From assembly GCF_023955655.1 (NCBI RefSeq), contig NZ_JAMXHT010000003.1:617203-681202 (forward strand): a stretch of DNA of 64,000 nucleotides. Direction: 5' to 3'. The notes beneath the pieces are model-generated. The model made no database searches. It saw only the letters and a list, made by a program, of their open reading frames with translations, and was not told the origin of the DNA. The DNA is from Ralstonia soli. Its GTDB lineage: Bacteria > Pseudomonadota > Gammaproteobacteria > Burkholderiales > Burkholderiaceae. Of this stretch, positions 9,128 to 18,245 are shown in pieces (within the stretch, counting starts at the first letter, position 1; each line of letters opens with the position of its first letter). The position numbers and the translations under genes are program-made.

Positions 9128-10420
9128 ATTGAAGCTCCCCCGGAACTACGCGACTGAGCACTGACCCATGCCCTTCATCGCCACGCTTTTAGAGCCACAA
9201 TAGGTGGCCGTACCCACCCCCACGCCAGGAATCGTCCGTCTTCGTGAGGCGTTCATCCGTACGTATGAGCGGATGACACGCATATCGTCGCGCAAGCACC
9301 CATACCGGTGCTTAACGGTGTTCACGCGGCACGCCCGGCCGCTGTCCAGTTGGTCGCCTGGCGGTCGGCAGCCAACGCTTTGAGCCTGGTCTCGCAACGG
9401 ACCACACGTGTTTCAGTTCTGATACGAATTCGCGCATGCGAGGACTCGCACTGGCAATACGCCGAGGCAACAAGGCACCTCATCTTTTAGGATGACGCGA
9501 CGGGCGCCCGGCCTCAGGAATCCGCGTGATTCTCTCCAGCGCATTCCCCCACATCGCCGACACGCCGCTAGTCCATTTCCGCGACGCGCGTGTGCGCAGT
9601 GAGATACGAGAGCCCTTGCGGTGATGGCTCGGCAGGCAACATGCGCAGGGCATGTTTCACGGATGCAACCACTTTGGGGGCCTGTGGTTGTCCCTCGGGT
9701 TCTGCACCGCATCAGGCATGCCAAATCACTTTTTGCGGCCGTTTGCGAGAGCGATCGCGCACAAAGCTCCTCCGTGCTTAGCGATTTCCACTAGGCGCAG
9801 GCGGTATTCGGCACGTATCCATTTCGAAACATCTACATGGAGGTTGCCGCCGCAAATGCCTGCGTCCGTGCTGAAACCGTTGTGGCTCAAGGGCTTAGTC
9901 GCCGTGGCATGGTCGTCGCTCTACTGTCCGCGCCGGCAAGGCGGATTCATGGCCGGCAAGCTCGGCGGGCGAAGCAGCGCGGCATGCCGTATCGCAACCG
10001 AGCCCACAGGAAGAATGCATGACGGAGTGCTGCTCAACGGCACTCCGAGGGGAAGTTCAGAAGACAACGGCGCGCCGGTCACGATAGATGGCCAAGCACC
10101 AAGAGTGCGCCTGATACGGTCCCAATTCCGGCATCAGGCAATACGCGGGGAGTCCACTCCCTGGCGTCCAAGTAGAAGTCAAACTGTCCGGGGGTAGCGT
10201 CGGTGCAAGCCGGCGCCAAAACCAGTCTCGATACAACGAGACAGCCAGGCTGGCAGGCCTGTACGATTCACCCGCTGCCGCATGGCACCAAGAAGTTCCT
10301 CCCCCTGACTGCGCTTGCGGACGGGCGACGTTTCGCCTGTGTCCGACGGTTGGTTCGGCAGTCCATTGGTGGCCGCAACGGCAAGCGCGGCCCCATAGAA
10401 CAAAGCGTTTGGGGGAAAAC
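9128..10420. other. 1.3-kb region without a convincing gene
   Basis: Open frames exist (the longest on plus is 9652-10197) but they lack recognisable motifs, a good ribosome binding site or normal codon bias. The segment holds the minus-strand promoter of the PAP2_3 gene and the leader of the sigma-54 activator gene. A perfect 8-bp inverted repeat, CGGAGTGC-N9-GCACTCCG, sits at 10023-10047. I saw no tRNA, IS end or sigma-54 site. Confidence 0.5.
10023..10047. repeat. 8-bp perfect inverted repeat upstream of the sigma-54 activator
   Basis: CGGAGTGC and GCACTCCG are separated by nine bases, about 375 bp before the regulator start. No T-tract follows. It could be an operator or a leader hairpin. 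Confidence 0.4.
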
Positions 10421-11800
10421 ATGAACGCGTACATCAACCGCCCGTTGCTCTATGTCTCGCAACGTCACGATGCAACGCTTTGCCGCGCTCTGGCCCAACA
10501 GGGCTGGCGGCTGATCTTCGCCAGCAACCGCCGCGATCTCGAGGCGCTGAACCTGGAAGACGAACCCGTCCTGGGTGGTCTGCTCGACCTGGACAGCGGC
10601 TTCTCCGACGCCGAACTGGAAGACCTGGAACCCTGGCTTGCCCTGCACAACATCGGCTGGATCGGCGTGGTCTGCCACGGCGACATGCTCTCCGACGTAA
10701 TGCGCAAGCTGCTCAGCCTCTACTTTGTCGATTACTACAACACCCCGTGCGACAACGCCGAACTGGCGCGCGCGCTCGGTCACGCTGTCGGCATGGCGAA
10801 CCTGCGCCCGGCTGCATCGCTGGCACGCGGCGCGATTCGCCCTGACGGCATGATCGGCAACTGCCCGGCCATGCAGACGCTGTTTCGCGGCATTGAGAAG
10901 GTCTCCAAATGGGATACGCCCGTCTTGATCTCCGGCGAATCCGGCACGGGCAAGGAACTCGCGGCACGCGCGGTCCACAACGCCTCGCGCCGCGCCGACC
11001 ACCCGTTCATTGCCGTGAACTGCGCCGCCATCCCGCCCACCCTGCTGATGTCGGAACTGTTCGGCTACGAGCGCGGTGCATTCACCGGCGCCGTCAAACG
11101 CAAGCTCGGTCGCATCGAGATGGCGCATGGCGGCACACTCTTCCTGGACGAAATCGGCGACATGCCGCTCGAAAGCCAGACCAGCCTGCTGCGCTTTCTG
11201 GAAACCGGCTGCATCGAGCGGCTGGGCGGCACCGAATCGGTTGCCGTGGATGTGCGCGTTATCTCGGCCACGCACGTTGACCTGGAAGCCGCCATCGCCG
11301 CCGACCGGTTTCGCGGCGATCTCTATCACCGCCTGTGCGTGCTGCGCGTGAGGCAACCTGCCCTGCGTGAGCGCGACACCGACATCCTGCTGCTGGCCGA
11401 ACACATCCTCAACAACATCCGCAGCCATTCGCCAGAGCACATCAAAGGCTTCTCGCCGACGGCTCTGCGCGCGCTGGGTGCACACACCTGGCCGGGCAAC
11501 GTGCGCGAGTTGATCAACCGCATCCGGCACGCTGCCGCGATGTGCGAAGACGGCATCATCAAGCCCGCTGACCTCGACCTGCAGCCGCCTGCAGAGCCCA
11601 CGCGCCCGCCGACCCTCGCCGAAGCGCGGGAAGCAGCCGAGCGCAGCGCCGTTAAGGAAGCCTTGCAGCGCAACCATGAGCGGCTGATCGACGTGGCGGA
11701 TGAGCTTGGCATCTCGCGCGTCACGCTGTTCCGGATGATGCGTGAGCACAAGTTGCAGATTCGGAAGGGAGAGCTTGGGATGGTTTGCGTGCAAGGATAG
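10421..11800 (+). CDS. VpsR-like sigma-54-dependent transcriptional activator
   Basis: A 459-residue enhancer-binding protein; the ATG at 10421 follows GGGGG. Residues 1-140 form a receiver-like domain of the VpsR type without a standard phospho-Asp signature (YVSQRHDATLCRALAQQGW). The AAA+ core has Walker A GESGTGKE near 171, GAFTGA near 219, which contacts sigma-54, and Walker B TLFLDEIGD near 240. The C-terminal Fis HTH is VADELGISRVTLFRMM. VpsR-group proteins activate exopolysaccharide or biofilm genes, some in response to c-di-GMP. Nearby glycosyltransferases and the sigma-54-type promoter before the flp genes are possible targets, by inference. Confidence 0.9.
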   Translation: MNAYINRPLLYVSQRHDATLCRALAQQGWRLIFASNRRDLEALNLEDEPVLGGLLDLDSGFSDAELEDLEPWLALHNIGWIGVVCHGDMLSDVMRKLLSLYFVDYYNTPCDNAELARALGHAVGMANLRPAASLARGAIRPDGMIGNCPAMQTLFRGIEKVSKWDTPVLISGESGTGKELAARAVHNASRRADHPFIAVNCAAIPPTLLMSELFGYERGAFTGAVKRKLGRIEMAHGGTLFLDEIGDMPLESQTSLLRFLETGCIERLGGTESVAVDVRVISATHVDLEAAIAADRFRGDLYHRLCVLRVRQPALRERDTDILLLAEHILNNIRSHSPEHIKGFSPTALRALGAHTWPGNVRELINRIRHAAAMCEDGIIKPADLDLQPPAEPTRPPTLAEAREAAERSAVKEALQRNHERLIDVADELGISRVTLFRMMREHKLQIRKGELGMVCVQG

Positions 11801-11915
11801 CGCGAGCGATAAGAATCTCCCCGGGATGACGTGCGAAGCGAGCAGTACTGCCACGCATTGGGCCGCTCTCAGGTATCCAGCACGTCTGTCCACTTGCCTT
11901 CAGAGGCCGATGAAC

Positions 11916-13313
11916 ATGACGACGCCGCATTCCGCCCCCTCCGCCAAGGGATGGCTAACGCCGCAATGGATGAATGTATATGCAGGCGCCCTTCTTATTT
12001 GCGAAGTTTTTCTCCTCGTCGTCTGGTGCTATGAGCACTATGTCTTGGAGAATCCCGCCATTCCAGCGCACGGCTGGGATTTTGCGGCCTACTGGAGCGC
12101 ATCGCGCATCGCACTTGAGCACGGCCCAGCCTCGGCTTATGACTGGAATCTGCTCAGGCTGACCGAGGCCAAACTTCTCCCGCCGGGGATCTTCGGTCCT
12201 TTCGCCTATCCGCCAACGTTCCTCCTGTTGATCTGGCCAATTGGCAAGCTCTCGTTAGGCATAGCGCTTTCTGCGTTCTCCGTGTGCGGCACAGCGCTAT
12301 ATCTGTCGGCACTCCGGCAAATACTCTCGCCGTTCAAGATGCTCTGGGTCATCCCAGCACTGGCGTTCCCAGGGCTATGGGTCGCAATTTTTGCGGGGCA
12401 GAACTCGCTCATCACGCTTGCCGCAGCGGGGGCTGCACTTGTTCTGCTTAGACGCAACGCACTTGTCGCAGGCGCCTGCATTGCAATGCTTTGCATCAAA
12501 CCGCAACTTGGCGTTCTCTTCCCGCTATTTCTCCTATGCACTCGACAATGGGCCGCAATAGCCAGCGCAGCCCTGTTTTCCCTTCTCTACTTCGGCCTCA
12601 CATGGTTCGCCTTTGGCGCGAATACCTTCGTCGCATGCCTTCAAAGCATTGGCATGTTTCGAGAGTCCATTGTGGAAAACGGCATTGCGATCATGCGAGG
12701 GGCTCCGACGATCTTTGCAATGCTGCGTGTGTCCGGCTATACGCTTCCTACGGCCTATCTAGCGCACGCAACCGTATCGTTAGTTGTCATCGCAACCTGT
12801 GCGTGGCTTTGGCGTACGCGAACTCGCTTTGAACTGCAGGCCGCGGCATTCGTTGTTGCCACGCTGCTACTGCAGCCTTATCTCATTTATTACGATCTCG
12901 TTTGGCTGGCACTGCCCATCGCCTTCCTGACGCGAGACTACGCGTGTCACGGTTGCAGTGGCTTCGAAAAAGCAGTGCTTGTCCTCAGTTGGTTGATTCC
13001 AGTCCAAGGAATGCTGGCGGTACCCTTCTACGCCATGCATCAATGGGCGCCAGTGGTACTCATCATGATATTGGCAGTGGTTGCACGGCGAGCACTTGGA
13101 TCCTTGCGCAGCATGCAGCGGCCCGCTCTGGCTGAGCAGACAAAGCCAATTGCCATTGGTTCATCCCCATCGCAATGTCCTCCCTTGCGCTCGGACCAGC
13201 GTTATCGTGCACCGGGCACTTGTGCGATGACGACACTAGGCTCGTCTCGCCACTATGACCGCGGCACTGCATCCGGGAAACGCATTGAGAATTTCCCCAC
13301 TCAACCGAATTGA
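11916..13313 (+). CDS. GT87 (DUF2029) glycosyltransferase, copy 1
   Basis: A polytopic membrane protein of about 465 residues; ATGs at 11910 and 11916 are possible, and the AGAGG spacing favours 11916. It has about ten hydrophobic segments. The GT87 signature WDFAAYWSASRIALEHG occurs near residue 55, with the Asp expected to be catalytic as in mycobacterial PimE, then FAYPPTFLLLIWP and CIKPQLGVLFPLFLL. GT87 enzymes use polyprenyl-phosphate sugars on the periplasmic side. It resembles the copy at 13428-14642 most closely (YWSAS/FWSAS...ALEHG). It is convergent to the other copies and lies 115 bp from the next stop. The C-terminal tail after the last helix is unusually long and hydrophilic. Confidence 0.85.
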   Translation: MTTPHSAPSAKGWLTPQWMNVYAGALLICEVFLLVVWCYEHYVLENPAIPAHGWDFAAYWSASRIALEHGPASAYDWNLLRLTEAKLLPPGIFGPFAYPPTFLLLIWPIGKLSLGIALSAFSVCGTALYLSALRQILSPFKMLWVIPALAFPGLWVAIFAGQNSLITLAAAGAALVLLRRNALVAGACIAMLCIKPQLGVLFPLFLLCTRQWAAIASAALFSLLYFGLTWFAFGANTFVACLQSIGMFRESIVENGIAIMRGAPTIFAMLRVSGYTLPTAYLAHATVSLVVIATCAWLWRTRTRFELQAAAFVVATLLLQPYLIYYDLVWLALPIAFLTRDYACHGCSGFEKAVLVLSWLIPVQGMLAVPFYAMHQWAPVVLIMILAVVARRALGSLRSMQRPALAEQTKPIAIGSSPSQCPPLRSDQRYRAPGTCAMTTLGSSRHYDRGTASGKRIENFPTQPN

Positions 13314-13427
13314 CTACGGCGGGAGCCACGCCGCGCGCCGAGCGCCGCGCAGGGCAAACTAACGTGCGCTACAGGATCATGGCGCTGCCGTCGAGACTCG
13401 GGTGTTGCAGAAGGAGTCAAAGCATCT

Positions 13428-14642
13428 CTATAACCAGGCGCGGGAGAAGGCCGCCTGCCCCTCACTGGTCATGAAATGGCGGCGCACCACCATTGCAAGC
13501 AATGCCAGGAGCACGACTGGAACGATCTGCAGATAGTGCCCGATATACCCTGCAAGAACACCCTGCACCGGCGCGCACCATGCGGCGACAAGAACAACCC
13601 ATTCAGCGCGACTGAATGCGAGTACCTTCCCATCACGCATCAGAAACACCATCGGCAAAATCAACCAAGCCAAGTCATAGAACATGATGTATGGCTGCAC
13701 CATCAGAGTTGCCACGACAAACGCGGTAGCGCGCAGTTCGAATCTCGCCCGCTTGGCCCACAACCAGGCCATGATCACCACAGCGGGTGCCGCAACAAAG
13801 CCATGCACGAGATAGGCCAGCTTGACTGGCATGCCAACGCTGCGACTAAAGGCAAATACGGTGGGCATGCCAATCCACATTGAATCACCGCCATGCTCCA
13901 CAGCCATTCGGTTGAACTGCGGCAAATAGGAAGCGAAAGCTTCCCAGGCATCGAACCCGAGGAGTTGCACGGTGGCGCCAACAAAGACAAGCGTCAAAGA
14001 AGCAGAAACGGCAAGCTCTTTCCAATACCTGCCGCACAGCAGCGCCAAGGGGAAGAGAACACCGAACTGCGGCTTGACTGCAAGCATCGCAATACACACC
14101 CCGGCGAGCATGGAGTCCGCTTCAAGCAGCAGCAGGGCTGCACCAGCAGCCCCAACCGTGAAGAGTGAGTTCTGCCCGAGGCCGAGTGCCACGAAGACGC
14201 CTGGAAATGCGATCAGAAAAGGCCGCAATGCGCTGTCGATCCGACGAGCGATACGTGCCACCACAAGCCCGTAGACGCAAGTACCCAATGTGGAGTACAG
14301 AGCCAACGCCTTGCCGAAGGGCATGAATCCAAACGGCAAAACCGCGAGGAGAAATGTCGGTGGATAAGGCCATGGCGCGTAATTAACCTCGTGCCATAGC
14401 GCCACCTCGATTGGCTGCAGCAACTGCATGGAAAAAACAGACGCCGCTCCATGCTCTAGCGCTACACGTGAGGCGGACCAGAATACGGCGAAGTCAAAAC
14501 CGACCATCGGAGCGGTCCAATCCTCCAATACGTAGAATCGAACAACCCAGACAGACAGAGCCAGAATCTGAATAACCACGGCGACCGAGGCGTAAAGCGC
14601 CAGCCGGTTCACCGTGCCAGATCCCTGACGCAATGGCGGCAT
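13428..14642 (-). CDS. GT87 (DUF2029) glycosyltransferase, copy 2
   Basis: A 404-residue membrane protein. The start at 14642 is chosen because GTGAGGG lies about six bases upstream and the resulting N-terminus aligns with copy 1; the open frame extends to 14702, with another ATG at 14684. The signature FDFAVFWSASRVALEHG is followed by PWPYPPTFLLAVLPFG and AVKPQFGVLFPLALL. It is the last gene of a minus-strand block, downstream of the GtrB-like gene. GT87 proteins take a sugar from a polyprenyl-phosphate carrier; the acceptor is unknown here. Confidence 0.85.
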   Translation of the reverse strand: MPPLRQGSGTVNRLALYASVAVVIQILALSVWVVRFYVLEDWTAPMVGFDFAVFWSASRVALEHGAASVFSMQLLQPIEVALWHEVNYAPWPYPPTFLLAVLPFGFMPFGKALALYSTLGTCVYGLVVARIARRIDSALRPFLIAFPGVFVALGLGQNSLFTVGAAGAALLLLEADSMLAGVCIAMLAVKPQFGVLFPLALLCGRYWKELAVSASLTLVFVGATVQLLGFDAWEAFASYLPQFNRMAVEHGGDSMWIGMPTVFAFSRSVGMPVKLAYLVHGFVAAPAVVIMAWLWAKRARFELRATAFVVATLMVQPYIMFYDLAWLILPMVFLMRDGKVLAFSRAEWVVLVAAWCAPVQGVLAGYIGHYLQIVPVVLLALLAMVVRRHFMTSEGQAAFSRAWL

Positions 14643-14703
14643 GACGCCCTCACTTCTCCGCTCGGATTCGCAGACGCCCTTCATGATCGTGACGCCACCC
14701 ACA

Positions 14704-15717
14704 CTATCCGCGGTGGCCCCTGATCAACTGGATGACCTGCCGCTCACCCGACATGCGGGTGCGCACGCGTCGTTCCTGGTACCGGCGCTTCACAAGGTAG
14801 ATAGGTCGCCCCTTGGCCTCGTCGTAGATCCGGCCAATGTATTCGCCAACCACGCCCAACCCGATCAGCTGTAGCCCGCCAAAGAACAGCAGCAGAGACA
14901 GCAGGGAGGCGTAGCCTGGCACGTCTACACCGAGGATCATGGTACGCGCGATGATGTAGCTGCCATAGCAGAAGGCGAGACTGGCAATCGCCAAGCCAAT
15001 ATAGGTCCAGCTCCTGAGGGGCCACGTGCTGAAACTGGTGATGCCCTCCAGAGCGAAATTCCACAGGCGCCAGCCGGAGAACTTCGATTCTCCTGCGCTA
15101 CGGGGCTCACGCTCGTATGGCACGATCACGGTGTTGTAGCCTACCCATGCAAAGAGCCCTTTCATGAAGCGATGCCGCTCTGGCAACTGCTTGAGCGCAT
15201 TAACGACGGCGCGATCCATCAAACGGAAATCTCCGACGTTCTCCGGCAGTTTCAGATCAGATAGCGTGTTGTGCACGCGGTAGTACGCGGCAGCAGTCAC
15301 CCGCTTTAGAAACGAGTCGCAGGCGCGGCTTGTCCGTTGTGCCAGCACGACCTCCGCCCCCTTTTTCCAATGCGCTACGAGCGTGGGAATCAGCTCTGGG
15401 GGATCCTGCAAATCTGCATCGATCGGGATGATGGCGTCCCCCAGTGCCTCGTCGATTCCGGCCGTCAGCGCAGCCTCCTTCCCAAAGTTGCGTGTCAAGT
15501 CGACCACCCGCACGCGTTCATCCGCGTGTGCGACGTTGACGAGCTTCTGCAGCGTGTCGTCCTTGCTGCCATCATTCACGCACACGATTTCGAACTGCAC
15601 GGAATCGATCGATTCCAGAATGGGCACGACCCGTGCAAAGAAGGCGTACAGTGCATCGCCTTCGTTGTAGAACGGCACCACTACCGAAAGCAGTTGAGTT
15701 CTCTTGTAATCAGGCAT
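14704..15717 (-). CDS. GtrB/DPM1-like polyprenyl-phosphate glycosyltransferase (GT2)
   Basis: A 337-residue GT2 enzyme; the start at 15717 has GGGGAGAG four bases upstream. The catalytic domain is residues 1-230: VVVPFYNEGDAL, VCVNDGSKDDT, IPIDADLQDPPELI (the DXD-like metal/nucleotide site), and FRLMDRAVVNAL. Two C-terminal transmembrane helices follow (WTYIGLAIASLAFCYGSYII and LLSLLLFFGGLQLIGLGVVGE), ending in the family tail IGRIYDEAKGRPIYLVK. The expected reaction loads a hexose from a nucleotide sugar onto undecaprenyl phosphate at the cytoplasmic face. It lies between GT87 genes, the enzymes that would consume the product. Confidence 0.92.
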   Translation of the reverse strand: MPDYKRTQLLSVVVPFYNEGDALYAFFARVVPILESIDSVQFEIVCVNDGSKDDTLQKLVNVAHADERVRVVDLTRNFGKEAALTAGIDEALGDAIIPIDADLQDPPELIPTLVAHWKKGAEVVLAQRTSRACDSFLKRVTAAAYYRVHNTLSDLKLPENVGDFRLMDRAVVNALKQLPERHRFMKGLFAWVGYNTVIVPYEREPRSAGESKFSGWRLWNFALEGITSFSTWPLRSWTYIGLAIASLAFCYGSYIIARTMILGVDVPGYASLLSLLLFFGGLQLIGLGVVGEYIGRIYDEAKGRPIYLVKRRYQERRVRTRMSGERQVIQLIRGHRG

Positions 15718-15757
15718 GATTCTCTCCCCGTCCTTGGAACTGGAGCACACGGCCCCG

Positions 15758-16984
15758 CTATGTGTTGCTTGCGCGCTCGAGATAAATGCGGCGCGCGATA
15801 TGCACCAGTGCCAGCAGCAATACGATTGGCATCAACTGGAAGTGGATCCACTTGATCAGAAGCATTCCGCCTAGCGGCAGCAGCCAGAGCAGGATGAGCA
15901 GTTCGCGTTCGCCGGGCAGCCACCCGTACCGCCGACCGTGCGTTGCCAGCCAGGCCATTCCGAGGCCCATGAACACCAGGTCGTAGTCGTACAGATAGGC
16001 ACTCGCCAGCATGGTCGCCATCAACACTGCTGAGGTGCGCAGCGCATAGCTGCACGGCTTGAGCCAGGCATAGGCAACAACCGCAGTCGCGCCCAAAGCC
16101 ACGGTTAAATGCATGGCGTAGGCCAGCGCCACACCACCGTGCAGCATCCTCACCAAAGCAAACACGGTCGGCATGCGCCCCAGGAAAACCGCACCCGCTT
16201 CCACAGCAGACCGGGCAAATTCCGCATTTCGCAGGAATGCCGTCAGTGATGCCGAGCCGAAAACCACGACAGCAAGTGTAAAGAGGCCAAGCGAAGTCAC
16301 CGCCATTGCGCCCAGCGCCTTCCACGATCTCCCACACACAAACGCCACTGGAAACATCAGTGCCAATTGCGGCTTCACCGTCAATAGCCCGAGCAGGACT
16401 CCTGCAACAATGGGGCGAGACGGCAGCAGCACCAATGCCAGTCCGGCACAAGCCGCCAGCAGCAAGGAGTTCTGCCCCGTCACAACCACAAGTGCAAGGC
16501 CGGGAAATGCCACACACGGCAACCAGGCATCGCGCCATGGCACGATGCGTTTGACCACCCACAGGTATGAAGCCACGCTGATGCCAAGGAATATCGGCAC
16601 AGCGAGCCAGTAAGGCAGCAGGCCAAACGGCAGCACAAACGGCAGGAAGGTTGGCGGATAAAGCCACGGCAGAATGAATTGGGTGGCGGCAATTCCGGGG
16701 ACCGTCGCGAGTTCCAGCGCGTGCAGCGCGGCGACATCGTAGGCGGCGAGCGGATGGCCCTGCAAAATCATCTGTGCGGCGCTCCAGAAAACCACAAAGT
16801 CGCCGCCGGGTGGGATGACCCCCGGCACCTTCAACACGCAAGCACGCACACTCCAGATCGCGAAATACAACGCAGAGCACGCCAATGCCGTTGCTGAATA
16901 CACGCGCAGACGCTCCCGATTCAGCCAGTGCGGAGTGGCAGGAGCGTGCGCACTCCCCTTCTGGGCGGCTTCGATGGCGTCCAT
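15758..16984 (-). CDS. GT87 (DUF2029) glycosyltransferase, copy 3
   Basis: A 408-residue polytopic membrane protein. The signature PGGDFVVFWSAAQMILQGHP occurs near residue 60, then PWLYPPTFLPFVLPFG and TVKPQLALMFPVAFV. It is more similar to copy 4 than to copies 1 and 2 (shared FILPWLYPPTFL and GTDF/GGDF context). Only seven bases separate it from copy 4 upstream and 40 bases from gtrB downstream, so the block is one operon. Role: transfer of polyprenyl-linked sugar outside the cytoplasm, by family; substrate unknown. Confidence 0.87.
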   Translation of the reverse strand: MDAIEAAQKGSAHAPATPHWLNRERLRVYSATALACSALYFAIWSVRACVLKVPGVIPPGGDFVVFWSAAQMILQGHPLAAYDVAALHALELATVPGIAATQFILPWLYPPTFLPFVLPFGLLPYWLAVPIFLGISVASYLWVVKRIVPWRDAWLPCVAFPGLALVVVTGQNSLLLAACAGLALVLLPSRPIVAGVLLGLLTVKPQLALMFPVAFVCGRSWKALGAMAVTSLGLFTLAVVVFGSASLTAFLRNAEFARSAVEAGAVFLGRMPTVFALVRMLHGGVALAYAMHLTVALGATAVVAYAWLKPCSYALRTSAVLMATMLASAYLYDYDLVFMGLGMAWLATHGRRYGWLPGERELLILLWLLPLGGMLLIKWIHFQLMPIVLLLALVHIARRIYLERASNT

Positions 16985-16991
16985 GATGCTT

Positions 16992-18245
16992 TCACCCCCG
17001 ACTTGCCACGCGCCGCAGGATCAGCAGCAGCATCGCAATTAAAACCAGCGGCCCGAGTTGCGGCAGCTTGAGGAATGGATTCGCGTACTCGAACAAAGGC
17101 AGAAGCCAAGCGAGCACAAGAAGGACTTTCTCGCCCTTCGACAAGCCATGCTGGACGCCATCCCCGACAACCCCCGCGATTGCAATGCCAAGCCACGTCA
17201 GCTCATAAGGCCGGAGATATGGGGTCACCAACATGGTGGCAATCACCAGTGAAGCGGCACGCAGTCCGGGCTGCGCAGTTCTCCGCCAGACATGGATCAG
17301 CGCTCCGATCCCGACCAGCGCCACGATTGCCTGCACAAGATAGGCGCCGGCAACACTCACACTAAGCAGGCGTGCGGCGGAAAACAGCGTTGACATGCCA
17401 TACCAGGTAATCTGCCCAGCCCCACTGTTCTCTACATAGTTCTCCTGGACCCATCGCATACCGTCCAGAAACGCGGGCAAGGTTTCCCAACCACAAACCG
17501 CCACGCTGACACCAGTGAATACCGATGTCGTCAATGCTGCGCTAACGAATGCACTCCACGAACGCGACACGATGAGCACAAGCGGGAATAGCAGCGCGAA
17601 CTGAGGTTTGATGGCTAGCAAGCCAATGAACAAACCTGCAAGCACGGGCCGCCTGTCCAGCCAGTACACCGCGAATGCAGCCGTCCCTGCCGTCAGCAGC
17701 GAGTTCTGCCCCATCAGGACCGTGATGATGGTCGCCGGCGAAGCCAGGACCGGCAACCAGAGACCGTGGCGCAAGATGGTCCCGGCTCCTGTCAGGGCGG
17801 CGACCGACCTCAGATAAACGTAGCTCGTTATCAGAAGGAACAGCACATAGCTGAACGCTAGCGGCACCAAGGAAAACGGCAGCACCATCAGCAAAAAAGT
17901 TGGCGGATAAAGCCAAGGCAGGATGAGCGTGCTTCCTCCTTGCAAGGTGCCGTGTTCGGCGACGACCGCAGAAAGCTGGTGCAAATCGTAAACCCGCATC
18001 GATCCCTGCCCTAAGGCGAGATACGACGCGCCCCAAAACACTCCGAAATCCGTTCCAGGTCGGGATACCGAGGTATCCGTAAAACCCTTCGTTACCCACC
18101 CCCAAGTAACGAGGAATACTGCAAAGAGAACCAGCATCGCGGCGCTGTACACACGCACCCGGTCAAGAGTGATCCAGTCAGGGGGGGTATTCGAACGAGC
18201 AAGCAGGTTACGCTCAACGGGCAGACGCATCGACTTCTGGTTCAT
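16992..18245 (-). CDS. GT87 (DUF2029) glycosyltransferase, copy 4
   Basis: A 417-residue membrane protein and first gene of the minus-strand glycosyltransferase operon. The start at 18245 has AGGAG about six bases upstream; the frame is open to 18275. Signature: RPGTDFGVFWGASYLALGQG near 60, followed by ILPWLYPPTFLLMVLPFS and AIKPQFALLFPLVL. Copies 3 and 4 share the ILPWLYPPTFL segment, which suggests tandem duplication. Confidence 0.87.
   Translation of the reverse strand: MNQKSMRLPVERNLLARSNTPPDWITLDRVRVYSAAMLVLFAVFLVTWGWVTKGFTDTSVSRPGTDFGVFWGASYLALGQGSMRVYDLHQLSAVVAEHGTLQGGSTLILPWLYPPTFLLMVLPFSLVPLAFSYVLFLLITSYVYLRSVAALTGAGTILRHGLWLPVLASPATIITVLMGQNSLLTAGTAAFAVYWLDRRPVLAGLFIGLLAIKPQFALLFPLVLIVSRSWSAFVSAALTTSVFTGVSVAVCGWETLPAFLDGMRWVQENYVENSGAGQITWYGMSTLFSAARLLSVSVAGAYLVQAIVALVGIGALIHVWRRTAQPGLRAASLVIATMLVTPYLRPYELTWLGIAIAGVVGDGVQHGLSKGEKVLLVLAWLLPLFEYANPFLKLPQLGPLVLIAMLLLILRRVASRG

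Noticed and set aside
9652..10197. 181-codon plus frame in the gene-poor region
   Set aside because: No recognisable domain, poor start context, and composition unlike neighbouring genes.
10268..11893. 541-codon minus-strand frame opposite the sigma-54 activator
   Set aside because: Shadow frame; the plus-strand protein has all AAA+ motifs.
13730..13760. GTTCGAATC word resembling a tRNA T-loop
   Set aside because: It is within the GT87 copy 2 gene and no cloverleaf can be drawn around it.
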